From contig BEIP01000052.1 of the NCBI GenBank assembly GCA_002898955.1, positions 1-7,722 of the forward strand: a DNA stretch of 7,722 nt, in the 5' to 3' direction. The translations under genes were made by a program, and so were the position numbers. This document shows positions 1 through 6,672 of the stretch, one piece after another. Within the stretch, counting starts at the first letter, position 1; each line of letters starts with the position of its first letter. Source of the DNA: a bacterium HR39. GTDB lineage: Bacteria; Pseudomonadota; Alphaproteobacteria; Geminicoccales; Geminicoccaceae. The notes under the pieces are model-generated. The model did no database searches, was not told the DNA's origin, and was given only the letters and a program-made list of their open reading frames with translations.

Positions 1-2
1 GG

Positions 3-1676
3 CCGGCGACGCTGGAAGCCGCCTGCCTGCTGGATGCGGAGCTCCGCCTGCGCACCTGTTCCCGTCTCGTCCTCCAGGGTGGCCCCGGCCGCTTCGAGGG
101 GCGGCTCGTGCGCGATCCGGCATCCGGGACCCCGCATCTCGCCGGCCGGCTCGACCGGCTGGAGGCCGATCCCTGGCTCGATCTCCCCCCGGATGCGCGC
201 ACCGCCTGGGTGCGCCAGCTCGCGCCGCTCTCCTTCGAACTCGAGGTGGAGCACTTAACCCTTGGCGGTCTCTACGCCGGCCGGGTGACGGCGCGGGGTG
301 GGCTCGCGGCGGACGGGCAACTGGCGCTGGACGGGGTGCGCGCCGACGAGGTGGCGGGCGGCCGCGCCGTGCTCTCGGGCGAAGTGGACGTGCGGGACCG
401 GCGGCTGCGGATCGCGGGGCAGGCCGGGGTGCCGGTCCCCGCACGGCTGTGGCGCATGCTGGCCGGCGAGCCGCCGTCCTGGCTCGGGCTGTTCGACGCC
501 ACCACGCTGGACTTCGATCACGCACGGGACGGGGACGTCCGCACGCTGCGGCTGCGCGCGCGGACCGAAGACCTCACGCTGAGCCTCGAAACGCAGGAGG
601 CGCCGCAACGCCGGATCCTTGCGCTCGCCCTCGAAGCCCCCGCGACGGAGGCGCTGCTGCTACGTCTCGGCGTGCCGCCGGGCCGGCCGGAGGCGTGGCG
701 CACGCCCCTTCGCGCGAGCTGGCGGGAGGAGCGGGACGCGGAGGGCCTCGTGCGGCTCAACGCCGGGATCTCGGGCCCCCTCGCGCCGCTGCGCCTCGCC
801 CTCGCACGGCGTGCGGACGGCACTCTCTCCGGCAGCCTCGACGGCGACGCCCTGCCCCCGCTTTCCGTCCTCGAGACCCTTTGGACGGCCGCCGCACGCC
901 TCCTGCCCCTTCCGCCCGCACCGCCCACCACCTGGCCGGGGGCGTGGCCGGAAGTCCGGTTCGATCCGCGCACCCTTGCGGCCCTGCCGCGACTGGAGGT
1001 GGCCGTGCGCCTCGGTGGAGGGCTGCGCGCCCGGCTGCTCGCGCGCGAGGGGGCCCTCGCCGTGGAGGACCTGCGCCTTGCCGCCGCCGACGTGGATCTG
1101 ACCGGCGGGGTGCGGATCGGGACGGCCGATGGGGCCGTGACGGCCGCATCCACCCTCGCCGTGCGGGTCGGTCGCATCCGCGACCTGCCCCGCCTCGCCC
1201 GCCTGTTCCAGCGGGTGGACGGCGGGCTGGAGCTGGAGGCGGAGCTGCGCACGCGCGGTGCGAGCCTCCCGGCCCTCGTCGCGGGACTGACGGGAGAGGC
1301 CCGCATCGCGCTGGCGCGCGGGCGGCTGCGCGATCTCGCCTACGATCCGGCCAGCCGCACCTTCCGCCCCTCGCCGGGCGAAGCGCTCACCCTCGGCCCG
1401 ATCGAGGCGTCCTGCACGCTCGCGGGCGGCATCGCCCGCTGCCGCGCACCGCTCGTCGCCCTGGGCGAGGCCGGCAGCTTCGACCTCGCGGCGGAGATCG
1501 ACCTCGCCGCGTTCGCCGCGCACCTGCGTCTGGTGCCGGCGGGTGGCGGGCGGGAGCTGGTCCTCTCCGGCCCGCTCGGGGCGCTCGCACCCGCCTCCGC
1601 CCGCCGGGCTCAGTCCGAGGGCCCCAGCATCTTCTCGGGCCGGACGATGGCGTCGAACTCCCCGGCGGTGAGATAG
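3..1676 (+). CDS. AsmA-like family envelope protein, C-terminal part (5' end outside window)
   Basis: The frame is open from the left edge, so the start lies outside the window; 557 codons are visible. The protein is rich in Ala, Leu, Arg and Gly and consists of alternating short amphipathic stretches, as in the long beta-rich AsmA/YhdP/YdbH-type proteins. The best recognised part is near the C-terminus: a segment [17 protein letters not shown] followed by [11 protein letters not shown] (about bases 1250-1335), which resembles the AsmA C-terminal pattern of Gly, small loop and 'L.G.a.i.l..G.i.dl'. Known members are inner-membrane-anchored periplasmic proteins tied to outer-membrane assembly or phospholipid transport; that role here is inferred. 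The N-terminal anchor cannot be seen. The last 22 or so residues are antisense to the end of fumC and look like read-through rather than conserved family sequence. The family call is moderate and the subfamily unresolved. Confidence 0.62.
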   Translation, partial: PATLEAACLLDAELRLRTCSRLVLQGGPGRFEGRLVRDPASGTPHLAGRLDRLEADPWLDLPPDARTAWVRQLAPLSFELEVEHLTLGGLYAGRVTARGGLAADGQLALDGVRADEVAGGRAVLSGEVDVRDRRLRIAGQAGVPVPARLWRMLAGEPPSWLGLFDATTLDFDHARDGDVRTLRLRARTEDLTLSLETQEAPQRRILALALEAPATEALLLRLGVPPGRPEAWRTPLRASWREERDAEGLVRLNAGISGPLAPLRLALARRADGTLSGSLDGDALPPLSVLETLWTAAARLLPLPPAPPTTWPGAWPEVRFDPRTLAALPRLEVAVRLGGGLRARLLAREGALAVEDLRLAAADVDLTGGVRIGTADGAVTAASTLAVRVGRIRDLPRLARLFQRVDGGLELEAELRTRGASLPALVAGLTGEARIALARGRLRDLAYDPASRTFRPSPGEALTLGPIEASCTLAGGIARCRAPLVALGEAGSFDLAAEIDLAAFAAHLRLVPAGGGRELVLSGPLGALAPASARRAQSEGPSIFSGRTMASNSPAVR

Positions 1677-3013
1677 CCGAGCCGCACCGCCGCCTCCTTG
1701 AGCGTGAGGTTCTCGGCGTAGGCCTTCTTCGCGATCTCCGCCGCGCGGTCGTAGCCGATGTGCGGGGTGAGCGCGGTCACCAGCATGAGGCTGCGCTCCA
1801 CGTAGTCGCGCAGGCGCCTCGCATCGGCCTCGATCCCCACCACGCAGCGGTCGGTGAAGGAGCGGATCGCATCGGCCAGCAGGCGGATCGACTGCAGCAC
1901 CGAATAGGCTATGACCGGCTTGTAGACGTTGAGCTCCAGGTGTCCCGAGGCGCCGGCGAAGGTCACGGCCGTGTGGTTGCCCATCACCCGCACGCAGACC
2001 ATGGTGAGCGCCTCGGCCTGGGTCGGATTGACCTTGCCGGGCATGATGGAACTGCCCGGCTCGTTGGCGGGAAGACGGATCTCGGCCAGCCCGCAGCGCG
2101 GCCCCGAGGCGAGCAGGCGGATGTCGTTGGCGATCTTGTGGAAGGAGCAGGCGATCACGTTGAGCGCGCCCGAGAGCTCGACCATGGCGTCGTGGGCGGC
2201 GAGGGCCTCGAACTTGTTGGGGGCGCTGGTGAACGGCAGGCCCGTCCACGCGGCGAGCTTCGCCACCACCCTCTCGCCGAAGCCCCTCTTCGTGTTGAGC
2301 CCCGTGCCCACCGCCGTGCCACCCTGGGCGAGCTCGCACAGCCGCGGCAACGCCGCGCGCAGCCGATCGAGCGCACAGGCCGTCTGCTGCACGTAGGCCG
2401 AGAATTCCTGGCCGAGGGTCATCGGCACCGCGTCCATGAGATGGGTGCGGCCGATCTTGATCAGCCCGGAAAAGGCGTCGGCCTTGGCGGCGAGCTCGGC
2501 CAGCGCGTGCTCGAGCGCGGGAATCAGCCGCTCGTGCACCTCGCGCGCCGCCGCCACGTGCATGGCGGTGGGAAAGGTGTCGTTGGAGGACTGGCCGCGG
2601 TTGACGTGGTCGTTGGGATGGACCGGCTCCCTGCTCCCGAGCGGCGCGCCGAGCAGCTCGTTGGCCCGGTTCGCGATGACCTCGTTGGCGTTCATGTTGG
2701 TCTGGGTGCCGGAGCCGGTCTGCCAGACGGAGAGCGGGAAGTGGTCGTCGAAGCGCCCCTCGGCGACCTCGCGCGCGGCCCTGGCGATGGCCTCGCCGAT
2801 CCGCCGGTCCAGCACGCCCAGTTCCATGTTGGCCTCGGCGCAGGCGAGCTTGACCAGCCCCAGCGCCCGCACCAGCGGCACCGGCATGCGCTCCTCGCCG
2901 ATGGGGAAGTTCTCGAGCGCCCGCTGGGTCTGGGCGCCCCAGTAGCGGTCGGCCGGGACCCGGACCGGCCCCAGCGTGTCCGTCTCGATGCGATGGCCCG
3001 CCATCTCGCTCAC
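1610..3013 (-). CDS. fumC: Class II fumarate hydratase (fumarase C)
   Basis: It catalyses reversible hydration of fumarate to L-malate in the TCA cycle. It belongs to the cytoplasmic, iron-independent, homotetrameric class, unlike the oxygen-sensitive Fe-S class I enzymes. The full-length family architecture is visible: N-terminal [19 protein letters not shown], then [14 protein letters not shown], the [15 protein letters not shown] substrate-site segment, [16 protein letters not shown] with the active-site His, and the fumarase/aspartase signature [10 protein letters not shown] at about residues 320-329. The C-terminal fumarase domain ends in VRPEKMLG. Length is 467 aa from this GTG start, the usual size (E. 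coli FumC is 467). GTG was chosen because GGAGG (3024-3020) lies 6 nt upstream; an in-frame ATG at 3004 (464 aa) is 15 nt from it and remains possible. Aspartase and argininosuccinate lyase are relatives, but the motifs fit fumarase. The gene is divergent from the CBS-domain gene and convergent with the AsmA-like gene. Confidence 0.96.
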   Translation of the reverse strand: MSEMAGHRIETDTLGPVRVPADRYWGAQTQRALENFPIGEERMPVPLVRALGLVKLACAEANMELGVLDRRIGEAIARAAREVAEGRFDDHFPLSVWQTGSGTQTNMNANEVIANRANELLGAPLGSREPVHPNDHVNRGQSSNDTFPTAMHVAAAREVHERLIPALEHALAELAAKADAFSGLIKIGRTHLMDAVPMTLGQEFSAYVQQTACALDRLRAALPRLCELAQGGTAVGTGLNTKRGFGERVVAKLAAWTGLPFTSAPNKFEALAAHDAMVELSGALNVIACSFHKIANDIRLLASGPRCGLAEIRLPANEPGSSIMPGKVNPTQAEALTMVCVRVMGNHTAVTFAGASGHLELNVYKPVIAYSVLQSIRLLADAIRSFTDRCVVGIEADARRLRDYVERSLMLVTALTPHIGYDRAAEIAKKAYAENLTLKEAAVRLGYLTAGEFDAIVRPEKMLGPSD

Positions 3014-3014
3014 G

Positions 3015-3024
3015 CCTCTCCTCC
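3015..3024 (-). promoter_or_regulatory. Extended Shine-Dalgarno site of fumC, relevant to start choice
   Basis: The minus strand reads GGAGGAGAGG then C then GTG. The strong GGAGG part (3024-3020) is 6 nt from the GTG at 3013, and the trailing GAGAGG part (3020-3015) is 10 nt from the ATG at 3004. Both starts are in frame and three codons apart. The first spacing is closer to ideal, so GTG is preferred, but initiation at both is possible. Confidence 0.6.
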
Positions 3025-3054
3025 GTGCAACCGTTCGCGCGCCCCGCGATGCGG

Positions 3055-3083
3055 TTGACGGGCGATCCCCGTCCGCGCACGAT
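3055..3083 (+). promoter_or_regulatory. Weak sigma-70-like promoter candidate for the CBS-domain gene
   Basis: TTGACG (3055-3060) matches five of six bases of the -35 consensus. A 17-nt spacer is followed by CACGAT (3078-3083), which matches only three of six bases of the -10 consensus. The candidate lies in the 103-bp gap between the divergent fumC and CBS-domain genes, about 35 bases before the latter's ATG. An 8-base palindrome GATGCATC (3081-3088) overlaps the -10. GC-rich alphaproteobacterial promoters are poorly predicted by eye, so this is only a candidate. Confidence 0.27.
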
Positions 3084-3116
3084 GCATCCTGCAACAGAAC
3101 AGTCGGGGAGCGGAAG

Positions 3117-3572
3117 ATGCAGCGACGGATCGTCCCCCACATCGTCTCCGGCCCGCGCGAGGTGGCGCGGATCGGGCCCTCGGCCGCGGTGAGCGAGGCG
3201 GCGCGCCGCATGCGCGAGCGCCACGTGGCCGCCCTGCTGGTGATGGAGGACGGGCGCCTCGTGGGCATCGTCACCGAGCGCGACATCGTCTACCGGGTGG
3301 TGGCGGAGGAGCGCGATGCGCGCGCGGTGACGGTGCGGGAGATCATGACGCCCGATCCGGTCACGGCCCGACCGGACGAGCGGGCGATCGACGCCCTCGA
3401 CAAGATGCGCGCCGGCCATTTCCGCCACCTGCCCGTGGTGGGCGAGGACGGCCGCGTGATCGCCGTGGTCTCCATCCGCGACCTCCACGAGGCGGTGCGC
3501 GAGAGCCTCGAGGAGGAGCTGCACGAGGCCGAGAGCTACATCCACGGCGAACCCTACGGACTCGCCGGCTAG
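3117..3572 (+). CDS. Small stand-alone protein with two CBS domains
   Basis: This 151-aa cytoplasmic protein is almost entirely a tandem CBS pair (Bateman module). CBS1 spans about residues 8-65 and ends [17 protein letters not shown]2 spans about 76-130, begins with the typical [14 protein letters not shown] and ends [14 protein letters not shown]. The 'G(I/V)VT..RD' pattern in CBS1 and VVSIRD in CBS2 are the segments that usually contact the adenosine ligand (AMP, ADP, ATP or SAM). A short acidic helical tail (131-144) precedes a Gly-rich end. There is no attached enzyme, channel or DNA-binding domain, so its target is unknown; such proteins usually act as nucleotide-sensing regulatory partners. 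The ATG is preceded by GGGGAG (3105-3110) at 6 nt spacing; an upstream extension would run into antisense fumC sequence and is unlikely. Its position opposite fumC suggests a link to energy status, but this is inference. Confidence 0.9.
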   Translation: MQRRIVPHIVSGPREVARIGPSAAVSEAARRMRERHVAALLVMEDGRLVGIVTERDIVYRVVAEERDARAVTVREIMTPDPVTARPDERAIDALDKMRAGHFRHLPVVGEDGRVIAVVSIRDLHEAVRESLEEELHEAESYIHGEPYGLAG

Positions 3573-3862
3573 ATCCCGGCGCGGGCCGCCTCTTCCGGCG
3601 TGAGGGCCCGCACCGAGAGGGCGTGCACGCGCCCGGCCAGCAGGTCCGCGAGCAGTCCGTGGATGCGGCGCTGGCGCTCGATGCGGGATACGCCCTCGAA
3701 GGCGGCGCTCACGATCAGCAACGAGAAGTGCGTCTCGCCGCCCTCGCGCCAGCCGGCGTGGCCGCGGTGGCGCTCCGATTCGTCGACGATCTCCAGCCGC
3801 TGGGGGGCAAAGGCATCCTCGAGACGGCGGCGGATCTCGGCGGCGACGGTTCCTTCCGACAT
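3569..3862 (-). CDS. bolA: BolA family protein
   Basis: This is a 97-aa single-domain protein of the BolA fold. After a short helix (about residues 5-19) come LEIVDESERHRGHAG, then GGETHFSLLIVSAAFEG (41-57), a helix SRIERQRRIHGLLADLL and the ending RVHALSVRALTPEEA. The conserved His in VHAL (residue 80) and the upstream H32/H35 are the sort of residues BolA proteins use with monothiol glutaredoxins to hold a [2Fe-2S] cluster. Members act in iron-sulfur trafficking, redox response or transcription control; which applies here is not shown. The common RHR triplet in the helix is RQR (63-65). The ATG is the first good start; its nearest purine-rich SD (GGAGGAGGA) is about 11 nt upstream, so initiation may be modest. 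It lies 61 bp downstream of petC in the same direction, with a hairpin between, so it may be transcribed partly with petABC. Confidence 0.92.
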   Translation of the reverse strand: MSEGTVAAEIRRRLEDAFAPQRLEIVDESERHRGHAGWREGGETHFSLLIVSAAFEGVSRIERQRRIHGLLADLLAGRVHALSVRALTPEEAARAGI

Positions 3863-3891
3863 GGCCGGTGCCGTCCTCCTCCGCGAACGGG

Positions 3892-3914
3892 AGGGGCGCC
3901 CGGCGGGCGCCCCT
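3892..3914 (-). terminator. GC-rich hairpin between petC and bolA
   Basis: The arms AGGGGCGCCC (3892-3901) and GGGCGCCCCT (3905-3914) form a perfect 10-bp stem around a 3-base loop, 9 bases beyond the petC stop codon. In the minus-strand transcript no U-run follows (CCCG comes next). A short TTT flanks the stem only in the plus-strand sense. It may be a weak or factor-assisted terminator, an attenuator or a 3'-end stabiliser of petABC mRNA. The hairpin is seen directly; the role is inferred. Confidence 0.5.
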
Positions 3915-3923
3915 TTCCGCACG

Positions 3924-4691
3924 TCAGTGGATGTCCGCCCAGAGCTTGCGCTTGTAGGCGTAGAACAGACCCGTCAGCACCAGCACGAAGAGCATGTACT
4001 TGATGCCGGTGCGCTTGCGCTCCTCCATGGTGGGCTCGGACAGCCAGGTGAGGAACTGGGTCACGTCCGAGGCCATCTGTTCCACCGTGGCCGGCGTGCC
4101 GTCGGGATACTCCACCAGCCCCTCGGAGAGCGGCGGCGGCATGGCGATCCAGTGGCCGGGGAAGTAGCGGTTCCAGTACATCCCCTCGCGCGGCGGCTGC
4201 TCGCCGGCCGGGGGCTCCTCGTAACCGGTCAGCAGCGCGTGGATGTAGTCCTCGTGACCGGCGCGCGCCTTGACGATCAGCGACAGATCGGGCGGCAGCG
4301 CGCCGTTGTTGGAAGCCCGCGCAGCCTGTTCGTTGGGGTACGGCGGCGGGAAGCGGTCCGACGGGAGCGCCGGACGCTCGAAGGGCTCGCCGGCATCGTC
4401 GCAGCAGTCCTGCACCGTGTACTCCGCGGCGAGGGCCTTGATGGTGTCGGGATCGAGCCCGATGCCCTCGAGGTCGCGGAAGCGCAGGTACCTGGCCGAA
4501 TGGCAGCCGGAGCAGACCTCCTTGAACACCAGGAAGCCCCGCTGCAGCGCCGCCCGGTCGTAGCGGCCGAAGATGCCCTCGTGCGGCCAGCTGCGCGCCG
4601 GCGGTTCCTCCGCCTCGGCGGCGAGGACGGCGGCCGGCAGGCCGGCGACGGCCAGTGCCAGTGCGATGCGGGTGAGGACGGTGCGGACCAT
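3924..4691 (-). CDS. petC: Cytochrome c1, ubiquinol-cytochrome c reductase subunit
   Basis: This heme c subunit of the bc1 complex takes electrons from the Rieske protein and passes them to a soluble or membrane cytochrome c on the periplasmic side. It is 255 aa. A Sec signal peptide (about 1-25, ending AAVLAAEA) is followed by mature sequence with the heme-attachment motif CSGCH (C60, C63, H64), the segment GALPPDLSLIVKARAG (130-145), the axial-ligand segment HWIAMPPPL (M184) and one C-terminal membrane helix (about 230-247) ending in a Lys/Arg-rich cytoplasmic tail. The ATG follows AGGAGGAGGGAGCC; this SD overlaps the petB stop codon, so translation is probably coupled. An earlier in-frame ATG at 4727 would put a charged extension before the signal peptide and is unlikely. 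Odd feature: adjacent cysteines C96-C97 in VQDCCDDAGE, where relatives commonly have DGP-type sequence. Confidence 0.97.
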   Translation of the reverse strand: MVRTVLTRIALALAVAGLPAAVLAAEAEEPPARSWPHEGIFGRYDRAALQRGFLVFKEVCSGCHSARYLRFRDLEGIGLDPDTIKALAAEYTVQDCCDDAGEPFERPALPSDRFPPPYPNEQAARASNNGALPPDLSLIVKARAGHEDYIHALLTGYEEPPAGEQPPREGMYWNRYFPGHWIAMPPPLSEGLVEYPDGTPATVEQMASDVTQFLTWLSEPTMEERKRTGIKYMLFVLVLTGLFYAYKRKLWADIH

Positions 4692-4707
4692 GGCTCCCTC
4701 CTCCTCA
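4692..4707 (-). promoter_or_regulatory. petC Shine-Dalgarno overlapping the petB stop
   Basis: On the minus strand the petB stop TGA (4707-4705) runs straight into AGGAGGAGGG, the SD of petC, whose ATG begins at 4691. The final A of the stop codon is also the first A of the SD. This spacing favours re-initiation or coupled translation of the cytochrome b and c1 subunits and supports the 4691 start over the ATG at 4727. Confidence 0.75.
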
Positions 4708-5970
4708 ACGCGAGCTCGGGGCGGCACCGCCGGCGAGCACCGGCTCGTCGAGGCTCTTGGGCAGCGGCAGCGGCCGCTCCACCTTGCCGAGGATCGGCAG
4801 GATGACGAGGAAGTGCAGGAAGTAGTAGGCCGTGGCGATCTGGGCGACCGTCAGGTACCAGCCCTCGGGCGGATGGGCGCCGCAGTAGCCCAGCACCAGC
4901 ACGTCCAGCACGAGGATCCAGAAGAACTGCCTGTAGATCGGCCGGAAGCGGGCGCTGCGCACCGGCGAGGTGTCGAGCCACGGCAGCAGGAACAGGACGA
5001 AGATCGAGGCGAACATGGCGATGACGCCGCCCAGCTTCGCCGGAATGATCCAGAGGATGTCGAAGTTGATCGCCCGCAGGATGGCGTAGAAGGGCAGGAA
5101 GTACCATTCCGGCACGATGTGGGCGGGCGTCTGCAGCGGGTTGGCCGGCTCGAAGTTCACCGGCTCGATGAAGGCGTTGGGCGCGAAGAACACGAAGAAG
5201 CCGTACACCAGCAGGAACACGCCCAGCCCGAACATGTCCTTGATGGTGTAGTAGGGATGGAAGGGGATCTTGTCCTTCTTCGTGAGGTCGATGCCGAGCG
5301 GATTGTTGGAACCCACTTGGTGCAGGGCGAGGATGTGCAGGAACACCAGCGCGAAGATGACGAAGGGCAGCAGGTAGTGCAGGCTGAAGAAGCGCTGCAG
5401 CGTCGGATTGGCGACCGTGAAGCCGCCCCACAGCCAGGTGACGATGGTCTCGCCCACCAGCGGGATGGCGGAGAACAGGTTGGTGATGACCGTCGCCGCC
5501 CAGTAGCTCATGTTGCCCCAGGGCAGCACGTAGCCCATGAAGGCGGTGGCCATCATCACGATGACGATCACCACGCCGATCATCCACAGCAGCTCGCGCG
5601 GCGCCTTGTAGGATCCGTAGTAGAGGCCGCGGAAGATGTGGATGTAGACCACCGCGAAGAACATCGACGCGCCGTTGGCGTGGAGGTAGCGCAGCAGCCA
5701 GCCCCAGTTCACGTCGCGCATGATGTAGCCCTCGACGGAGTCGAAGGCCATGGAGGCGTGGGGCGTGTAGTGCATCACCAGCACGATGCCGGTGACGATC
5801 TGGATGGTGAGCATGATCCCGGCGAGCGAGCCGAAGTTCCACCAGTAGTTGAGGTTCTTCGGCGCCGGGTAGACGACGAGCTCGTTGTAGGCCCAGGTGA
5901 GGATCGGCAGGCGCTCGTCGATCCACTTCGCCACGCCGCGCAGGGGCGGCTGCACGAATTCGCGGTTCAT
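4705..5970 (-). CDS. petB: Cytochrome b of the cytochrome bc1 complex
   Basis: This is the membrane core of complex III; it holds hemes bL and bH and the quinol-oxidising (Qo) and quinone-reducing (Qi) sites. It is a full-length 421-aa fused cytochrome b (N- and C-terminal parts in one chain, unlike split b6/subunit IV), with the usual eight or so membrane helices. The four heme-ligand histidines are H97/H111 and H198/H212, each pair 14 apart, which is the bc1 spacing. The Qo-site PEWY motif is at 287-290 and the cd1 helix segment [17 protein letters not shown] begins at residue 148. Within that helix A158 replaces the near-invariant Gly, and N153 and Y156 replace common Gln and Phe/His. The ATG has GGGGAG 7 nt upstream. 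It lies 40 bp after petA and 13 bp before petC, in one operon. Identity is certain; inhibitor behaviour is inference. Confidence 0.98.
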   Translation of the reverse strand: MNREFVQPPLRGVAKWIDERLPILTWAYNELVVYPAPKNLNYWWNFGSLAGIMLTIQIVTGIVLVMHYTPHASMAFDSVEGYIMRDVNWGWLLRYLHANGASMFFAVVYIHIFRGLYYGSYKAPRELLWMIGVVIVIVMMATAFMGYVLPWGNMSYWAATVITNLFSAIPLVGETIVTWLWGGFTVANPTLQRFFSLHYLLPFVIFALVFLHILALHQVGSNNPLGIDLTKKDKIPFHPYYTIKDMFGLGVFLLVYGFFVFFAPNAFIEPVNFEPANPLQTPAHIVPEWYFLPFYAILRAINFDILWIIPAKLGGVIAMFASIFVLFLLPWLDTSPVRSARFRPIYRQFFWILVLDVLVLGYCGAHPPEGWYLTVAQIATAYYFLHFLVILPILGKVERPLPLPKSLDEPVLAGGAAPSSR

Positions 5971-6010
5971 CCTCGCGCTCCCCTTCGGATCGGCCCCGCG
6001 TGGTGTCGCA

Positions 6011-6556
6011 TCAGCCGATGCGCACGAGCGTGTCGGTCTGGAAGGTGTAGGGCGGCACCTCGAGATTGCGCGGTGCCGGTCCCTTGCGGATGCGGCCGGC
6101 GGTGTCGTAGTGCGAGCCGTGGCACGGGCAGAACCAGCCGCCCCACTCGCCGCGCGGTTCGCCCGTCCGGTTGCCGAGCGGCACGCAGCCCAGATGCGTG
6201 CAGATGCCGACCACGATCAGCCATTCGGGGCGCGGCGCACGCTCCTCGTCCGGTTCGGGATCGCGCAGCTCGTCCAGCCTCACCTGCCGCGCCGCCTCGA
6301 TCTCCTGCTGCGTGCGGTGCGCCACGAACACCGGCTTGCCGCGCCACATGATCGTGACCCGCTGGCCTTCCTGGATGGGCTCGAGGTCGAGCTCGGTGGA
6401 GGCGGTGGCCAGCACTTCCATGGAGGGATTCAGGCTGTCGACGAACGGCCACAGGGCCACGAGCGTGCCCACGCCGAGGGTGGCCCAGGAGACCAGTTCG
6501 AGGAAGTCGCGCCGGGTCCCCTCGCCGGCGCCGCCGTGGGACGACGTCTGCGCCAT
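6011..6556 (-). CDS. petA: Rieske iron-sulfur subunit of the bc1 complex
   Basis: This 181-aa [2Fe-2S] subunit takes the first electron from ubiquinol at Qo and carries it to cytochrome c1 by domain movement. The N-terminus has twin arginines (TRRDFLEL, 14-21) ahead of a hydrophobic helix (about 22-39), typical of a Tat-exported, membrane-retained signal anchor, followed by a hinge and the soluble Rieske domain. Cluster ligands are C119 and H121 in CTHLGC and C143 and H146 in CPCHGS; C124 and C145 should form the stabilising disulfide. The loop between the two boxes (about 125-142) includes [12 protein letters not shown] and is slightly longer than in the Rhodobacter protein as I recall it. 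The ending [19 protein letters not shown] is alphaproteobacterial in type. The ATG has GAGGGG 8 nt upstream. It is the first gene of petABC and diverges from trmL. Confidence 0.98.
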   Translation of the reverse strand: MAQTSSHGGAGEGTRRDFLELVSWATLGVGTLVALWPFVDSLNPSMEVLATASTELDLEPIQEGQRVTIMWRGKPVFVAHRTQQEIEAARQVRLDELRDPEPDEERAPRPEWLIVVGICTHLGCVPLGNRTGEPRGEWGGWFCPCHGSHYDTAGRIRKGPAPRNLEVPPYTFQTDTLVRIG

Positions 6557-6613
6557 CGTGCCATCCCCTCGGTTGGATCGGTTCGAAGACCGCGCGGACC
6601 CTAGAGCCGCGCC

Positions 6614-6644
6614 CTGCGGCACACAAGATGAACCGTTGCCGCAG
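6614..6644. repeat. Inverted repeat in the petA / trmL divergent region
   Basis: CTGCGGCA (6614-6621) and TGCCGCAG (6637-6644) are perfect 8-base inverted arms around a 15-base spacer. A smaller inverted repeat, GCGC-AAAA-GCGC (6644-6655), abuts it. The repeats sit between petA and the preferred trmL start, where promoters for both directions should lie. They could form an operator or mRNA hairpin, but in GC-rich DNA an 8-base pair of arms can occur by chance. No known regulator's consensus was recognised. Confidence 0.4.
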
Positions 6645-6672
6645 CGCAAAAGCGCGGGAGGACGCCGCAGAC

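Noticed and set aside
449..3058. 869-codon plus-strand open frame across the AsmA-like gene and antisense to fumC
   Set aside because: It switches from a shadow of the AsmA-like frame to the antisense of fumC. The composition is Arg/Ala/Pro/Gly then His/Gly-rich with no family match, so it is a high-GC artefact.
660..3545. 961-codon minus-strand open frame
   Set aside because: It overlaps the CBS-domain gene antisense, fumC out of frame and the AsmA-like gene antisense. The confident genes explain all of this DNA.
4689..4727. Upstream ATG (4727) as the petC start
   Set aside because: It would add a charged 12-residue stretch before the signal peptide and overlap petB. The ATG at 4691 has a strong, well-spaced SD.
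4277..5926. 549-codon minus-strand frame within petB/petC
   Set aside because: It is an out-of-frame shadow on the same strand as petB and petC. It is dominated by Arg, Ala, Pro, His and Leu and lacks motifs.
5971..6010. Possible small gene, promoter or hairpin in the 40-base petA-petB gap
   Set aside because: Only the petB SD is discernible; there is no convincing stem or promoter, and the genes clearly form one operon.
4573..6351. 592-codon open frame antisense to petC, petB and petA
   Set aside because: The opposite strand encodes unmistakable bc1 subunits. The antisense frame is His/Arg/Glu/Asp-rich without any recognisable domain, as expected from antisense of GC-biased codons that rarely form stops.
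6573..6601. TTGGAT as a -35 box for a plus-strand trmL promoter
   Set aside because: At 16-18 nt spacing there is no acceptable -10 hexamer (GGACCC or similar), so it was not called.
6628..6672. ATG at 6628 as the trmL start (175 aa)
   Set aside because: It has no visible SD, the extra 15 residues do not look like the family, and the resulting length exceeds typical TrmL. It cannot be fully excluded.
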